Shown: piece after piece, positions 36,630-44,524 of the stretch
Layout of the letters: each line of letters starts with the position of its first letter
How positions within the stretch are numbered: the first letter of the stretch is position 1
Source of the DNA: Deltaproteobacteria bacterium
Lineage (GTDB): Bacteria > Desulfobacterota > Desulfobulbia > Desulfobulbales > Desulfurivibrionaceae
Direction: 5' to 3'
DNA length: 64,000 nt
Assembly: GCA_021847425.1 (NCBI GenBank)
Contig: JAJZRF010000002.1
Location: 1-64,000 of the forward strand
Notes under the pieces: model-generated
Databases searched by the model: none
What the model saw: the letters and a program-made list of their open reading frames with translations, nothing else
What the model was told of the DNA's origin: nothing
Translations under genes and position numbers: made by a program

Positions 36630-36820
36630 GGGGGAGATTGTTTTTTCCCTGTCTTGCCGGAGCTCTTTTTGTGCTCCAGCTCCTTGATCCGCTCGGTAAG
36701 CGCTTCGCTCAAGGTTACCCTCCCCTCGAGCACGCATCCCGGTCGGCCTGGAATACAGTCCTCTTTGAGCATCAGGCATTTGTCGTCATTGTAGTCGTAG
36801 TTTTTGCAGGAAAAGCTCAT
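36626..36820 (-). CDS. Small Cys-containing protein coupled to flavoprotein gene
   Basis: This 64-residue protein has four Cys in its first half (CKNYDYNDDKC, then EDC and PGC), followed by a helix and a Lys-rich tail. The Cys spacing (9, 6 and 6-7) could bind a metal or cluster. The ATG at 36820 is preferred over a TTG two codons earlier. Four-base overlap with the flavoprotein start indicates co-translation. Family not recognised. Confidence 0.6.
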   Translation of the reverse strand: MSFSCKNYDYNDDKCLMLKEDCIPGRPGCVLEGRVTLSEALTERIKELEHKKSSGKTGKKQSPP

Positions 36821-36867
36821 CGCCAAAGAACCCCTGGTGTAGGGTGAAATTTTGTAAGTACTCAGGT

Positions 36868-36925
36868 GGATAGGCCGAAGGCTGAAGGTTCTTTTGGTAT
36901 ACTTCAGTCTTCAGCCGTCAGCCTC
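36868..36925. repeat. GGCTGAAG-type inverted repeat
   Basis: GGCCGAAGGCTGAAG at 36873-36887 faces CTTCAGTCTTCAGCC starting near 36902. It fills the spacer between the small Cys-rich gene and the NtrC-type regulator and has the appearance of a common extragenic repeat. Confidence 0.5.
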
Positions 36926-36943
36926 AATTCCCAAACAGCTACG

Positions 36944-38329
36944 TCAGCGTTTCAGGATGCCGTGTTTTTTCATTTTATACTGGAGCAGGCTCTTGGTGAT
37001 GCCCAGGGCATCGGCCGCTTTTGTCTGGACATAGTCGGATTTGCTCAAGGCGGAGAGGACCATTTTCTTTTCAATGCCGTCAAGCACATCGGGCAGCGGG
37101 GTGTTGACCGGGATCGCCTGCTCCATGTCAAACCCATTCAGCCACTGCATGGGTTTTTTCCCGGGCATGGTTTCGGGCTGCACATCTTCCGGGCGGATCA
37201 AGTTTCTGCTGCAGAGAATGGCTGCCCGTTCGATGGTGTTTTCCAACTCGCGGATGTTGCCTTCCCAGGGCAGGGTCGTGAGAAACCGCACGGTTTCCGT
37301 GGTAATCTCCAGCTTGGGCTTGTCGAGCTGCTTGGCGTATTTGTTGACAAAATGGGCGACCAGCAAGGGGATATCATCGGTGCGCTCTCTGAGGGGGGGG
37401 AGGTGGATGTGGAGCACATTGAGCCGGTAATAGAGATCTTCCCGGAAATGACCCTTGTCCACCTCATCCTTGAGATCCCTGTTGGTCGCGGCGATGATCC
37501 GGACATCAACCCGCAGGGTCTGGCTGCCCCCGACCCGCTCGAAGTTGCGTTCCTGGAGAACGCGCAGCAGTTTGGCCTGGAGCGGCATGGCCATCTCGCC
37601 GACCTCGTCGAGAAACAGGCTGCCGGTGTCGGCCAGTTCGAACCTTCCCTTGCGCAGGGCGATGGCCCCGGTGAAGGCGCCTTTTTCATGGCCGAAGAGT
37701 TCGCTTTCCAGGAGATTTTCCGGCAGGCCCGCGCAGTTGAGGGAAATGAACGGCGCCTTTTCGCGCGGGCTGTTGCAGTGGATGGCCCTGGCCACCAGCT
37801 CCTTGCCGGTGCCGGATTCGCCGGTGATCAGGACCGAAGTCGAGGTCGGAGCCACCTTTTCGATAAGGTTGAAGATGGCCTGCATTTTCTGGTTCTTGCC
37901 GACCATGCTGGAATAAGAGGTGCGGGAGCGCATTTCCTCCCGGAGCCGGATGTTTTCGCGGAGCAAGGCGTAATGCTCCAGAGCCTTGTTGGCGTTCAGC
38001 ACCAGTTCGTCGTTGTTGAAGGGCTTGGTGAGATAGTTGAATGCCCCGGCTTTCATGGCGGCCACGGCCATTTCCACCTCTCCGAAGGCCGTGACCATAA
38101 TGACGGGCAGGTCCGGGTTGAGGGCTTTGGCCGCATTGAGCAGTCCCAGGCCGTCGAGCCCAGGCATGCGCATATCGGTAATCACCAGGTCAATGTCGGT
38201 CTCGCCCAGGATTTTGAGGGCCTCTTCCCCATTCCCGGCGGTAAAGACGCCGAACCCTTCCTCCCCGAGCAGCTCGGAGAGGACTACCAGGTAGTTTGGC
38301 TCATCGTCAACAATCAGTACGGTCTTCAT
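36944..38329 (-). CDS. Sigma-54-dependent response regulator (NtrC family)
   Basis: The receiver domain (residues 1-120) has the phosphoacceptor Asp in LVITDMRMPGLDG and Lys in YLTKPFNN. The AAA+ domain has Walker A ITGESGTGKELVARA, the sigma-54 contact loop GAFTGA, Walker B GSLFLDEVGEM, and an arginine-containing second half. The Fis-type helix-turn-helix at the C-terminus reads AADALGITKSLLQYKMKKHG. Full length at 461 residues. It ends the minus-strand unit receiver-CheA-NtrC, so it may be phosphorylated by the CheA-like kinase; promoters it controls are not known. Confidence 0.96.
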   Translation of the reverse strand: MKTVLIVDDEPNYLVVLSELLGEEGFGVFTAGNGEEALKILGETDIDLVITDMRMPGLDGLGLLNAAKALNPDLPVIMVTAFGEVEMAVAAMKAGAFNYLTKPFNNDELVLNANKALEHYALLRENIRLREEMRSRTSYSSMVGKNQKMQAIFNLIEKVAPTSTSVLITGESGTGKELVARAIHCNSPREKAPFISLNCAGLPENLLESELFGHEKGAFTGAIALRKGRFELADTGSLFLDEVGEMAMPLQAKLLRVLQERNFERVGGSQTLRVDVRIIAATNRDLKDEVDKGHFREDLYYRLNVLHIHLPPLRERTDDIPLLVAHFVNKYAKQLDKPKLEITTETVRFLTTLPWEGNIRELENTIERAAILCSRNLIRPEDVQPETMPGKKPMQWLNGFDMEQAIPVNTPLPDVLDGIEKKMVLSALSKSDYVQTKAADALGITKSLLQYKMKKHGILKR

Positions 38330-38404
38330 TATGAAAGCAGCCTTGCAGCAGTAGAATTTTTCGGGAAAACGTCTTGTGAGCGCCTTGGGGTGAAGGCATG
38401 CCTG

Positions 38405-40696
38405 CTATGCGGCATGCTCGGCGATTTCCTTGATATCGGCAATCAGGACAATATCGTCGTTGCCCATGATGGTGTATCCGCAGACCCCATTGATTTTTTG
38501 GAGTTTTTTGTAGCCATCGCCAAACTCCTTGGCCACGATTTTCTGGTAGGAAAGGATGCGGTCAACGAGCAGGCCGATCCCATGGGGCTTGCAGACCACA
38601 ACAACTTTATTGCTCTTGCCGGCCAGGGTCGAGGAGGCTTCCGGGTAAAAGAAGGTGTTGAGCTCAACAAGCCTAAGGATTCCGCCATCATATGCGATAC
38701 AGTTGTTTTCCGCAAGGAGAGGGATGATGTTTTCTGTTTCGATGATCGTGGTGATCTCATCGGAGGGAATGGCATAGGTCTCGTTGCCTGATTCAGCGAG
38801 CATGGCATCCTTGGTGACCAGGGTTTTGGTGAGCGGCACGGTGAGGGAAACCCTGGTGCCTTTGCCCACGGTGGAATCGAGCTGGATGCTGCCGTTGCAA
38901 TCCTTGAGGCCGGACATGACCACGTCCATGCCCACCCCGCGGCCCGAGACCTCGCTGACCTTTTCCGCCGAGCTGAACCCAGGCCTGAAAATAAGGTTGA
39001 TCAGCTCCCGGTCGCTCAATCGCTCCAACTCTTCAACTCCCATGAACCCCTTGTTTCTGGCGATTTCCTTCATTTTTAGCGGATCGATGCCCAGGCCGTC
39101 GTCTTCGATGATGATATGGACATTGTTCTCGTCCGTCCGCGCATGCAGGGTGAGGCTGCCCTGTTGCGGCTTGCCGGTTTTCTTTCTTGCCTCCGGCGTT
39201 TCGAGGCCGTGATCCAAGGAATTGCGCAGGATGTGGACCAGTGGGTTTTCGATTTTTTCCAGCAGGTCTTTGTCGATGACGGTTTCTTCGCCGGTGATGG
39301 TGAACTGAACATCCTTGCGGAGCGAAGTGGAAAGCTGGCGGACCACCTTGGGGAATCGCTGGAACAGTGATTTGACCGGCACCCGGCGGATGCTCATGAC
39401 ATTGGCGTGCAATTTTTCAAGCTGTTCGTCAAGCGCATGCACAATGCCGTCAAATCTGGAGATGAGCCCAAAATTCGCCAGATTGGCTTCCATCTGTTTT
39501 TTGAGAAAATTGAGGGAATCGAGGCTGATGTAAAGCCCGCCCACGGAATTGGCGAAGTTGTCGAGCCGCGCCTGATCAATGCGGATGGTTTTTGTCTGCT
39601 CGCCGCTTTTGCTTTCCCTGAGGTGGGCGTCGAGGGACCGTTTATCCTGGATTTCCAGGGCTTTTTTCAGGTCATTTTCCTGGATAGCCCCCTGTTCGAG
39701 GAGCAGTTCCCCGATCTTTTTCTGCTGGCCCAAGGCTGCGGAGATCTGCGCTTCGCTGACAAGCTGCTGCTCCACCAGAATTTCACCCAGCCGGGTGCTG
39801 CCAACCTTTGCCCTGGCCTCAAAACAGCCGATCACCGAGTTGAGGAGGTTTCGGCAGAGGGTGTTGTATTCATCGCTGGCCACCATCAGGGGGTCATCAA
39901 GGAAGTTTCGCATGGCAAGGAGTTCGTCAAGCACTCCGGCGATGGCGCTGTTGCCTTGCAGGGCTTCGCTTATCTGGGCAAGGGCCTGGGCAAAGGCGAG
40001 CAGGAGATCCTTGCCCGCGGCCTTTTTGCCTTCAAGAAGCCCGAGGATCAAACCGAACTGGGCCAGCTGGCTGCTGAACTCCCTGTCGCCCAGAAAGTAT
40101 TGGCTGTCTGGGGAGTAGGCGCTGCTCGGCCCTGTGTGTTTTTTGGCGGCGATAATTGTCTGGAGATCGATATTGGCTTTTTCAATTTGATCCAGCAACC
40201 CCGGGATTGTGGGGTGGGCGTAAATATTCTGGCCAAGATCCAGGAATTCATGGAGAAGATTTTCCAGGGTGATGACACTTTGGATGGAACCGGTTGCACT
40301 AATGGGCTGGACCGCCTCAATCTGGATGAGGAACTCTTTTTCTTCCGGGAGAAAAGCCACTGCGGCAGGGTTTTTTTGAGCCCGGTCGAGCATGGCCTGC
40401 AGGTATTCCACCCCCTTGAGCAGAAGGTCGATGATTTTTTTGTTGATGATGATTTCGCCTTTGCGGCAGGCGGCAAGGAGATTTTCCAGGCGGTGGGAGA
40501 ACTTGTTGATGTTGGTGAGGCCGAAGAAGCCGGAATTCCCCTTGAGGCTGTGAACCGGGCGAAAGATCCTGTTGATGATCTCACCGTTTCCGGGATCATC
40601 TTCCAGAGCGATGAAGTCCGCTTCGATTCCCTGGAGGGAATCGAAGGATTCATCGATAAAGCCTTGGAGTGCGTCAAGATCAACGTCATACTGCAT
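38405..40696 (-). CDS. CheA-like hybrid-architecture histidine kinase
   Basis: An HPt domain at the N-terminus carries the phospho-His in RPVHSLKGNSGFFG (His49). A helical middle region follows, then a repeated segment near residues 298-350, LGEILVEQQLVSEAQISAAL and IGELLLEQGAIQENDLKKAL, which resembles the MshEN/GspE N-terminal domain. The dimerisation region, HATPase (RNSLDHGLETP, EDDGLGIDP, GRGVGMDVV) and a C-terminal CheW domain complete it. No methyl-accepting receptor or CheR/CheB is nearby. One base separates it from the receiver gene at 40698. Confidence 0.92.
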   Translation of the reverse strand: MQYDVDLDALQGFIDESFDSLQGIEADFIALEDDPGNGEIINRIFRPVHSLKGNSGFFGLTNINKFSHRLENLLAACRKGEIIINKKIIDLLLKGVEYLQAMLDRAQKNPAAVAFLPEEKEFLIQIEAVQPISATGSIQSVITLENLLHEFLDLGQNIYAHPTIPGLLDQIEKANIDLQTIIAAKKHTGPSSAYSPDSQYFLGDREFSSQLAQFGLILGLLEGKKAAGKDLLLAFAQALAQISEALQGNSAIAGVLDELLAMRNFLDDPLMVASDEYNTLCRNLLNSVIGCFEARAKVGSTRLGEILVEQQLVSEAQISAALGQQKKIGELLLEQGAIQENDLKKALEIQDKRSLDAHLRESKSGEQTKTIRIDQARLDNFANSVGGLYISLDSLNFLKKQMEANLANFGLISRFDGIVHALDEQLEKLHANVMSIRRVPVKSLFQRFPKVVRQLSTSLRKDVQFTITGEETVIDKDLLEKIENPLVHILRNSLDHGLETPEARKKTGKPQQGSLTLHARTDENNVHIIIEDDGLGIDPLKMKEIARNKGFMGVEELERLSDRELINLIFRPGFSSAEKVSEVSGRGVGMDVVMSGLKDCNGSIQLDSTVGKGTRVSLTVPLTKTLVTKDAMLAESGNETYAIPSDEITTIIETENIIPLLAENNCIAYDGGILRLVELNTFFYPEASSTLAGKSNKVVVVCKPHGIGLLVDRILSYQKIVAKEFGDGYKKLQKINGVCGYTIMGNDDIVLIADIKEIAEHAA

Positions 40697-40697
40697 G

Positions 40698-41120
40698 TCA
40701 GTTTCCTTTTTCGCTGGCCAGCTCTTTGAGAATCTCGTTGATTCGGTTCAGTTTTTTGGCGGCACCATCCACGGCATCAATGAGTGCCTGCATGTCTTTG
40801 AAAGGCTTGAAGAAGATGTCATTTGCCCCATAGCGGAAGGCATTGAGGGTGTTGTTGATCGTGATGTAGCCGGTGATCATGATCACCTGGATGGTGCCGT
40901 TGTAATTTTTGATTTTGCGCAGCAGGGAAAGTCCGTCCAGTTCCGGCATCATGATGTCGCTGATGACGATGTCGAAATGTTCGTCCTCGATCATCTCGTA
41001 GGCTTTGACCGGGTTGTTGCAGGTCGTGATCTCATAGGGGGTTTCGGCAAAGGTCCGGGTAAGGGCCTTCAGGACGCTTGTTGAGTCATCGACGATGAGG
41101 AGTTTGTATTTTCTGGCCAT
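40698..41120 (-). CDS. Single-domain response regulator (CheY-like)
   Basis: The 140-residue receiver has YKLLIVDDSTSVLKAL, the phosphoacceptor Asp in DIVISDIMMPELDG, Thr in VIMITGY and Lys in IFFKPFKDM, all required positions. No output domain is present. The ATG at 41120 (AAGGA upstream) is chosen over a start at 41165. It is the first gene of the receiver-CheA-NtrC unit, so likely a direct partner of the kinase. Confidence 0.93.
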   Translation of the reverse strand: MARKYKLLIVDDSTSVLKALTRTFAETPYEITTCNNPVKAYEMIEDEHFDIVISDIMMPELDGLSLLRKIKNYNGTIQVIMITGYITINNTLNAFRYGANDIFFKPFKDMQALIDAVDGAAKKLNRINEILKELASEKGN

Positions 41121-41365
41121 GTGCGCGCATCCTTGCTGGGTATGTTTGAGGGGATAATCTGTCAAGGTTGGGAGCCCGGTGCAGTCCGCCTCTTAATATC
41201 GATTGTTGGAAATATTTTTGAAGGAACAAGGGAGAGTAAGAGCCGGGCAATCGCTATGGGTATCATAGGATCATTTCGGAAAAGGGATCAAGCGAAAAAA
41301 AAGAGGGGCTCGACGGCAGTGTCTGGGGTGAACAGAGAGGTTTTTTACTTGAATGCGGGGGGCGC

Positions 41366-42127
41366 CTACCAGAGGATGTCTTCCCAGTGCTGTTGGGCAG
41401 CTGACTTGTTTGCCTGCTCCGCGATGGCTTTCTTTTCCTGTGAGGTTAATTCATCCGAGAGAATATTATCGAGGTTGGCCGGGTCAACTATGCATGTTGT
41501 TTCCAGTGTTGCCCCGATTGTTTCCAGTGCAGACAGAACATTGTAGGCGAGAGAATCAGCGCTTTTTCCTGCCAGGGCATTCATAACGAAAAATTCAACA
41601 TACAAAGAAGGCCAGTCAAGCTGGTGGATGTGCCGCCATATCTTGACTGCCTGGATTTCACGAAGGTGGGGTGATTTGGCGACGGTATCCACATGGAGAT
41701 TCACGTCGGTTTGCCGCAAGGTATCGGACTTGAGCCAATAGAGGTCATGATAACCCTCATAGCCTGCTTGGGCCCGACCGGGAATCAGGTCGAGATCCGT
41801 GCCGTTTATGGAAATGCCAATGGAAACATTCTGACGGCGGGGATGCCAGCCATGCAAGGTGGCCAGGGTAAACAGCTCGTCATAGATTTTCTTCAAGGTC
41901 CCAGGCATTTCTGGTTTTAAAGAGATGAAGATATCCACATCGGTTACGCCATGCACGGCTGTTTGTTTTGCGTACGAGCCGGAATATGACAGAGCAACAA
42001 GCCAGTCTCCCGCCCAACGCTGTATCTTGGGGGCAATGCGGCTCGCTGCTTGTTCCGCGGCAGACTCAGGCCCGCGGGGGACTTCATATTTTTTGAGGAT
42101 GGAGAGGATATATTCGTCGCCTGTCAT
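41366..42127 (-). CDS. OAS/CD-NTase-like nucleotidyltransferase
   Basis: The polymerase-beta-type nucleotidyltransferase site is SGSYAKQTAVHGVTDVDIF, with GS and the paired acids D-x-D; a third acid lies in NGTDLDLIP. The helical C-terminal half (YVEFFVMNALAGKS and VDPANLDNILSDELTSQEKK) resembles the OAS1-type domain. Such proteins make cyclic or linear oligonucleotides or modify RNA, but no CBASS effector is adjacent, so the role is open. The ATG at 42127 has AAGGG eight bases upstream; the frame stays open to 42379 and could add 84 residues of unknown type. Confidence 0.75.
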   Translation of the reverse strand: MTGDEYILSILKKYEVPRGPESAAEQAASRIAPKIQRWAGDWLVALSYSGSYAKQTAVHGVTDVDIFISLKPEMPGTLKKIYDELFTLATLHGWHPRRQNVSIGISINGTDLDLIPGRAQAGYEGYHDLYWLKSDTLRQTDVNLHVDTVAKSPHLREIQAVKIWRHIHQLDWPSLYVEFFVMNALAGKSADSLAYNVLSALETIGATLETTCIVDPANLDNILSDELTSQEKKAIAEQANKSAAQQHWEDILW

Positions 42128-42384
42128 GCGATTACCCTTTGTGTCCGGGATCGGTTCCCTCTGTTTACTAAGAGAAAAATGTCTGCCTTGATCCAATGGA
42201 TTCCCAAAAACCTGCGGGAACTCATTTCTAGGTTTGTAGTACTGTTGGTTGGCCAGGAAGTCAATCCCGCTTTTTGTGTAAAACAGGTCTTCCGGCAGGG
42301 AAATTGTCCGGGCTTGTTCTTGATATTGATAAGCAGCGTCGGGCGAAGATGGGGCGCTTCCTCCCTGGTATCCTGCCAAGCCTC

Positions 42385-43248
42385 CTACCTCTGCGCCAGA
42401 GCAACGGCCCCCAGCCTTTGCTTGATGTCATGCAGGAGTTGGAGGGGAACACGGATGGTTTTAGCGCTGCCGCCCAGAGGGGTGGCAGGGTGTTTGTCCC
42501 CATGAAAATCCGAACCGCCGCTGAGGAGCAAGCCGTGCCGTGCGGCAAGGGTTTGCAGGAAGCGGCAGACCTTTTTTGAATGGGTGGGATAGAAGGTTTC
42601 AATCCCTGCCAGCCCGTAATTCTTGAGTTGGGCGACAAGGGCAGGGATTTTGTCAAGACCCGGGTCCGAGCAGGCCGGGTGGGCGAGCACCGCAAGGCCG
42701 CTGGCCTCGGCAATGCGACCGATTGCTTCCTCCGCCTGGGGTTTGGCGTGTTCCATAAAGGCGGGGCAGCCGCGTTTGAGGTAGCGGCTGAAGGCATCCT
42801 GGGTATTTTTGGCCAACCCCTTTTGGACAAGCAGGCGGGCGAAGTGGGGGCGGCCCACCTGATCTCCGGCAATCCGGGCCAGCTCCTCGCTGGTTATGGA
42901 GATGCCGAGGGCGTGGAGGCGTGCCAGTATCCCCTGGTTGCGGATGCGCCGGGCCTGTTGCAGACTTTCCAGAAAAGCGAGGAAGCCGGGGTGGTTATGG
43001 TTGAAGCCGTAGCCCAGGATATGGAGTGAAACCCCATCAAGACCGCTGCTGATCTCTATTCCCGAGACAACCTCAACCCCGGTGACGGCGCCTTGGGCAA
43101 GAGCCTCGGGAAGCCCCGCAACGGTGTCGTGATCGGTGAGGGCGATGGCCGCAAGTCTCCGGCGGGCAGCAAGGGCGAGCAAGGCGGAGGGGGTAAGCAG
43201 CCCGTCCGAAAAGGTTGAGTGGGTATGGAGATCGATAAACGGCGTCAT
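42385..43248 (-). CDS. PHP-domain phosphoesterase (TrpH/RNase AM-like)
   Basis: The PHP metal-binding motifs are IDLHTHSTFSDG at the N-terminus, IALTDHDTVAG, EISSGLDGVSLHILGYGF, and the C-terminal SGGSDFHGDKHP. The 287-residue length and order match the TrpH family, which includes 3',5'-nucleoside bisphosphate phosphatase and 5'-3' exoribonuclease (RNase AM) activity. It is divergent from pilT and upstream of the nucleotidyltransferase on the same strand, 257 bases apart. Confidence 0.93.
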   Translation of the reverse strand: MTPFIDLHTHSTFSDGLLTPSALLALAARRRLAAIALTDHDTVAGLPEALAQGAVTGVEVVSGIEISSGLDGVSLHILGYGFNHNHPGFLAFLESLQQARRIRNQGILARLHALGISITSEELARIAGDQVGRPHFARLLVQKGLAKNTQDAFSRYLKRGCPAFMEHAKPQAEEAIGRIAEASGLAVLAHPACSDPGLDKIPALVAQLKNYGLAGIETFYPTHSKKVCRFLQTLAARHGLLLSGGSDFHGDKHPATPLGGSAKTIRVPLQLLHDIKQRLGAVALAQR

Positions 43249-43411
43249 TTTTTACCACTATTTGCGCAAGGGCTTGCTTTTTTGCATGGAGTAATTTGGT
43301 CCGACTCTATATACTAGCACCACTGGTGCATAAATGCTGTATGGATGAGCAGCTCTTTCCGGGGGCTTATCTTCCGCTAACATCAACCTGCTGATTACAG
43401 GAGTTTTTGGC

Positions 43412-44494
43412 ATGGCTCAGATCGATGCTTTTTTTAAACTGATGAACGAGCAGGGAGCCTCGGATCTGCACATGGTTTCCGGTCAGCAGCCGATCCTGCG
43501 TATCCGGGGCGAGATGGAGCGGGTCAAGTACAAGGTCCTTGGCAACGACGAGCTCAAGGCCATGCTCTATGAGATTGTTTCCGAGGAAAAGGTGAAGGTC
43601 TTCGAGGAGACCGGCGATGTGGATTTCGGCTATGAAATTGCCGGGCTTGCCCGCTACCGCGGCAACCTCTTCATGCAGAAATACGGGATCGGCGCGGTAT
43701 TTCGTGAGATTCCCAGCAATATCCTGGGCTGCGAGCAGTTGGGGTTGCCCCAGGTTGTTTCGCAGCTCGCCACCCTGCCCAAGGGGATGGTTCTGGTCAC
43801 AGGCCCTACGGGCAGCGGCAAATCGACCACCCTGGCCGCCATTGTCGATCAGGCCAACAAGCTGCGGAAGGACCACATCCTGACCATCGAAGACCCCATC
43901 GAGTTCGTGCACAAGAGCCAAAACTGCATCGTGAACCACCGGGAGGTGGGGCTGCACACCCAATCCTTCTCCGCCGCCCTGCGCGGTGCGCTCCGTGAAG
44001 ATCCGGATATCATCATGGTCGGCGAAATGCGCGACCTGGAAACCATCGCCCTGGCCATGGAAGCGGCCATGACCGGGCATCTGGTTTTCGGCACCCTGCA
44101 CACCCTGAACGCCAACAAGACCGTGGACAGGATCATCGAAATCTTCCCGTCCAGTCAGCAGGCCCAGGTTCGCTCCACCTTGGCGGACGCCCTGAAGGCC
44201 GTGGTCTCCCAAACCCTTTTCAAACGGGTGGATATCAAGGGGCGCTGTGCCGCGCTGGAGATTCTGATCTGCACCCCGGCGGTGCGGAATCTGATCCGGG
44301 AGGGCAAAACCTATCAAATACCATCCGCCATGCAGACCGGGAAGAAATTCGGGATGCAGACCCTGGATGACGCGATCATGGATCTGATCAAAAAAGGCTG
44401 GATTTCCGGGGATGACGCCTATGTAAACTGCATTGACAAGAGCAAGTTCGTGCAGTTTCTTAAAAAACCGCCCACGGATTTCACCGATGCGTGA
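43412..44494 (+). CDS. pilT: Type IV pilus twitching motility ATPase PilT
   Basis: PilT powers pilus retraction. Walker A is VTGPTGSGKSTTLAAI, the Asp box ILTIEDPIEFVH, Walker B DIIMVGEMRDLET, the His box GHLVFGTLHTLNA, and the C-terminal retraction motif VRNLIREGKTYQIPS followed by GMQTLDD. These together separate PilT from PilB. The ATG at 43412 follows ACAGGAG. It is a single plus-strand gene; the rest of the pilus machinery is not in view. It could serve twitching, adhesion or DNA uptake, the last fitting with comEC next door. Confidence 0.96.
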   Translation: MAQIDAFFKLMNEQGASDLHMVSGQQPILRIRGEMERVKYKVLGNDELKAMLYEIVSEEKVKVFEETGDVDFGYEIAGLARYRGNLFMQKYGIGAVFREIPSNILGCEQLGLPQVVSQLATLPKGMVLVTGPTGSGKSTTLAAIVDQANKLRKDHILTIEDPIEFVHKSQNCIVNHREVGLHTQSFSAALRGALREDPDIIMVGEMRDLETIALAMEAAMTGHLVFGTLHTLNANKTVDRIIEIFPSSQQAQVRSTLADALKAVVSQTLFKRVDIKGRCAALEILICTPAVRNLIREGKTYQIPSAMQTGKKFGMQTLDDAIMDLIKKGWISGDDAYVNCIDKSKFVQFLKKPPTDFTDA

Positions 44495-44504
44495 GCGGTG
44501 GGCG
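44462..44504 (-). terminator. Terminator for comEC (minus strand), overlapping pilT end
   Basis: On the minus strand CGCCCAC (44504-44498) pairs with GTGGGCG (44475-44469) and is followed by GTTTTTTA. Inner bases TCAC and GTGA add pairing in the 22-base loop. It lies within the last codons of pilT. Confidence 0.5.
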
Positions 44505-44524
44505 CCGTTCGTGTGTCAGCTGGG

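Noticed and set aside
36866-38791. A 641-codon plus-strand open frame
   Set aside because: It is antisense to the NtrC-type regulator and the CheA-like kinase and begins in a repeat; translation is low-complexity and domain-free.
41366-43248. A full CBASS defence operon
   Set aside because: The nucleotidyltransferase has no adjacent Cap effector, E1/E2/JAB or HORMA/TRIP13 genes; the neighbours are PHP and chemosensory genes.
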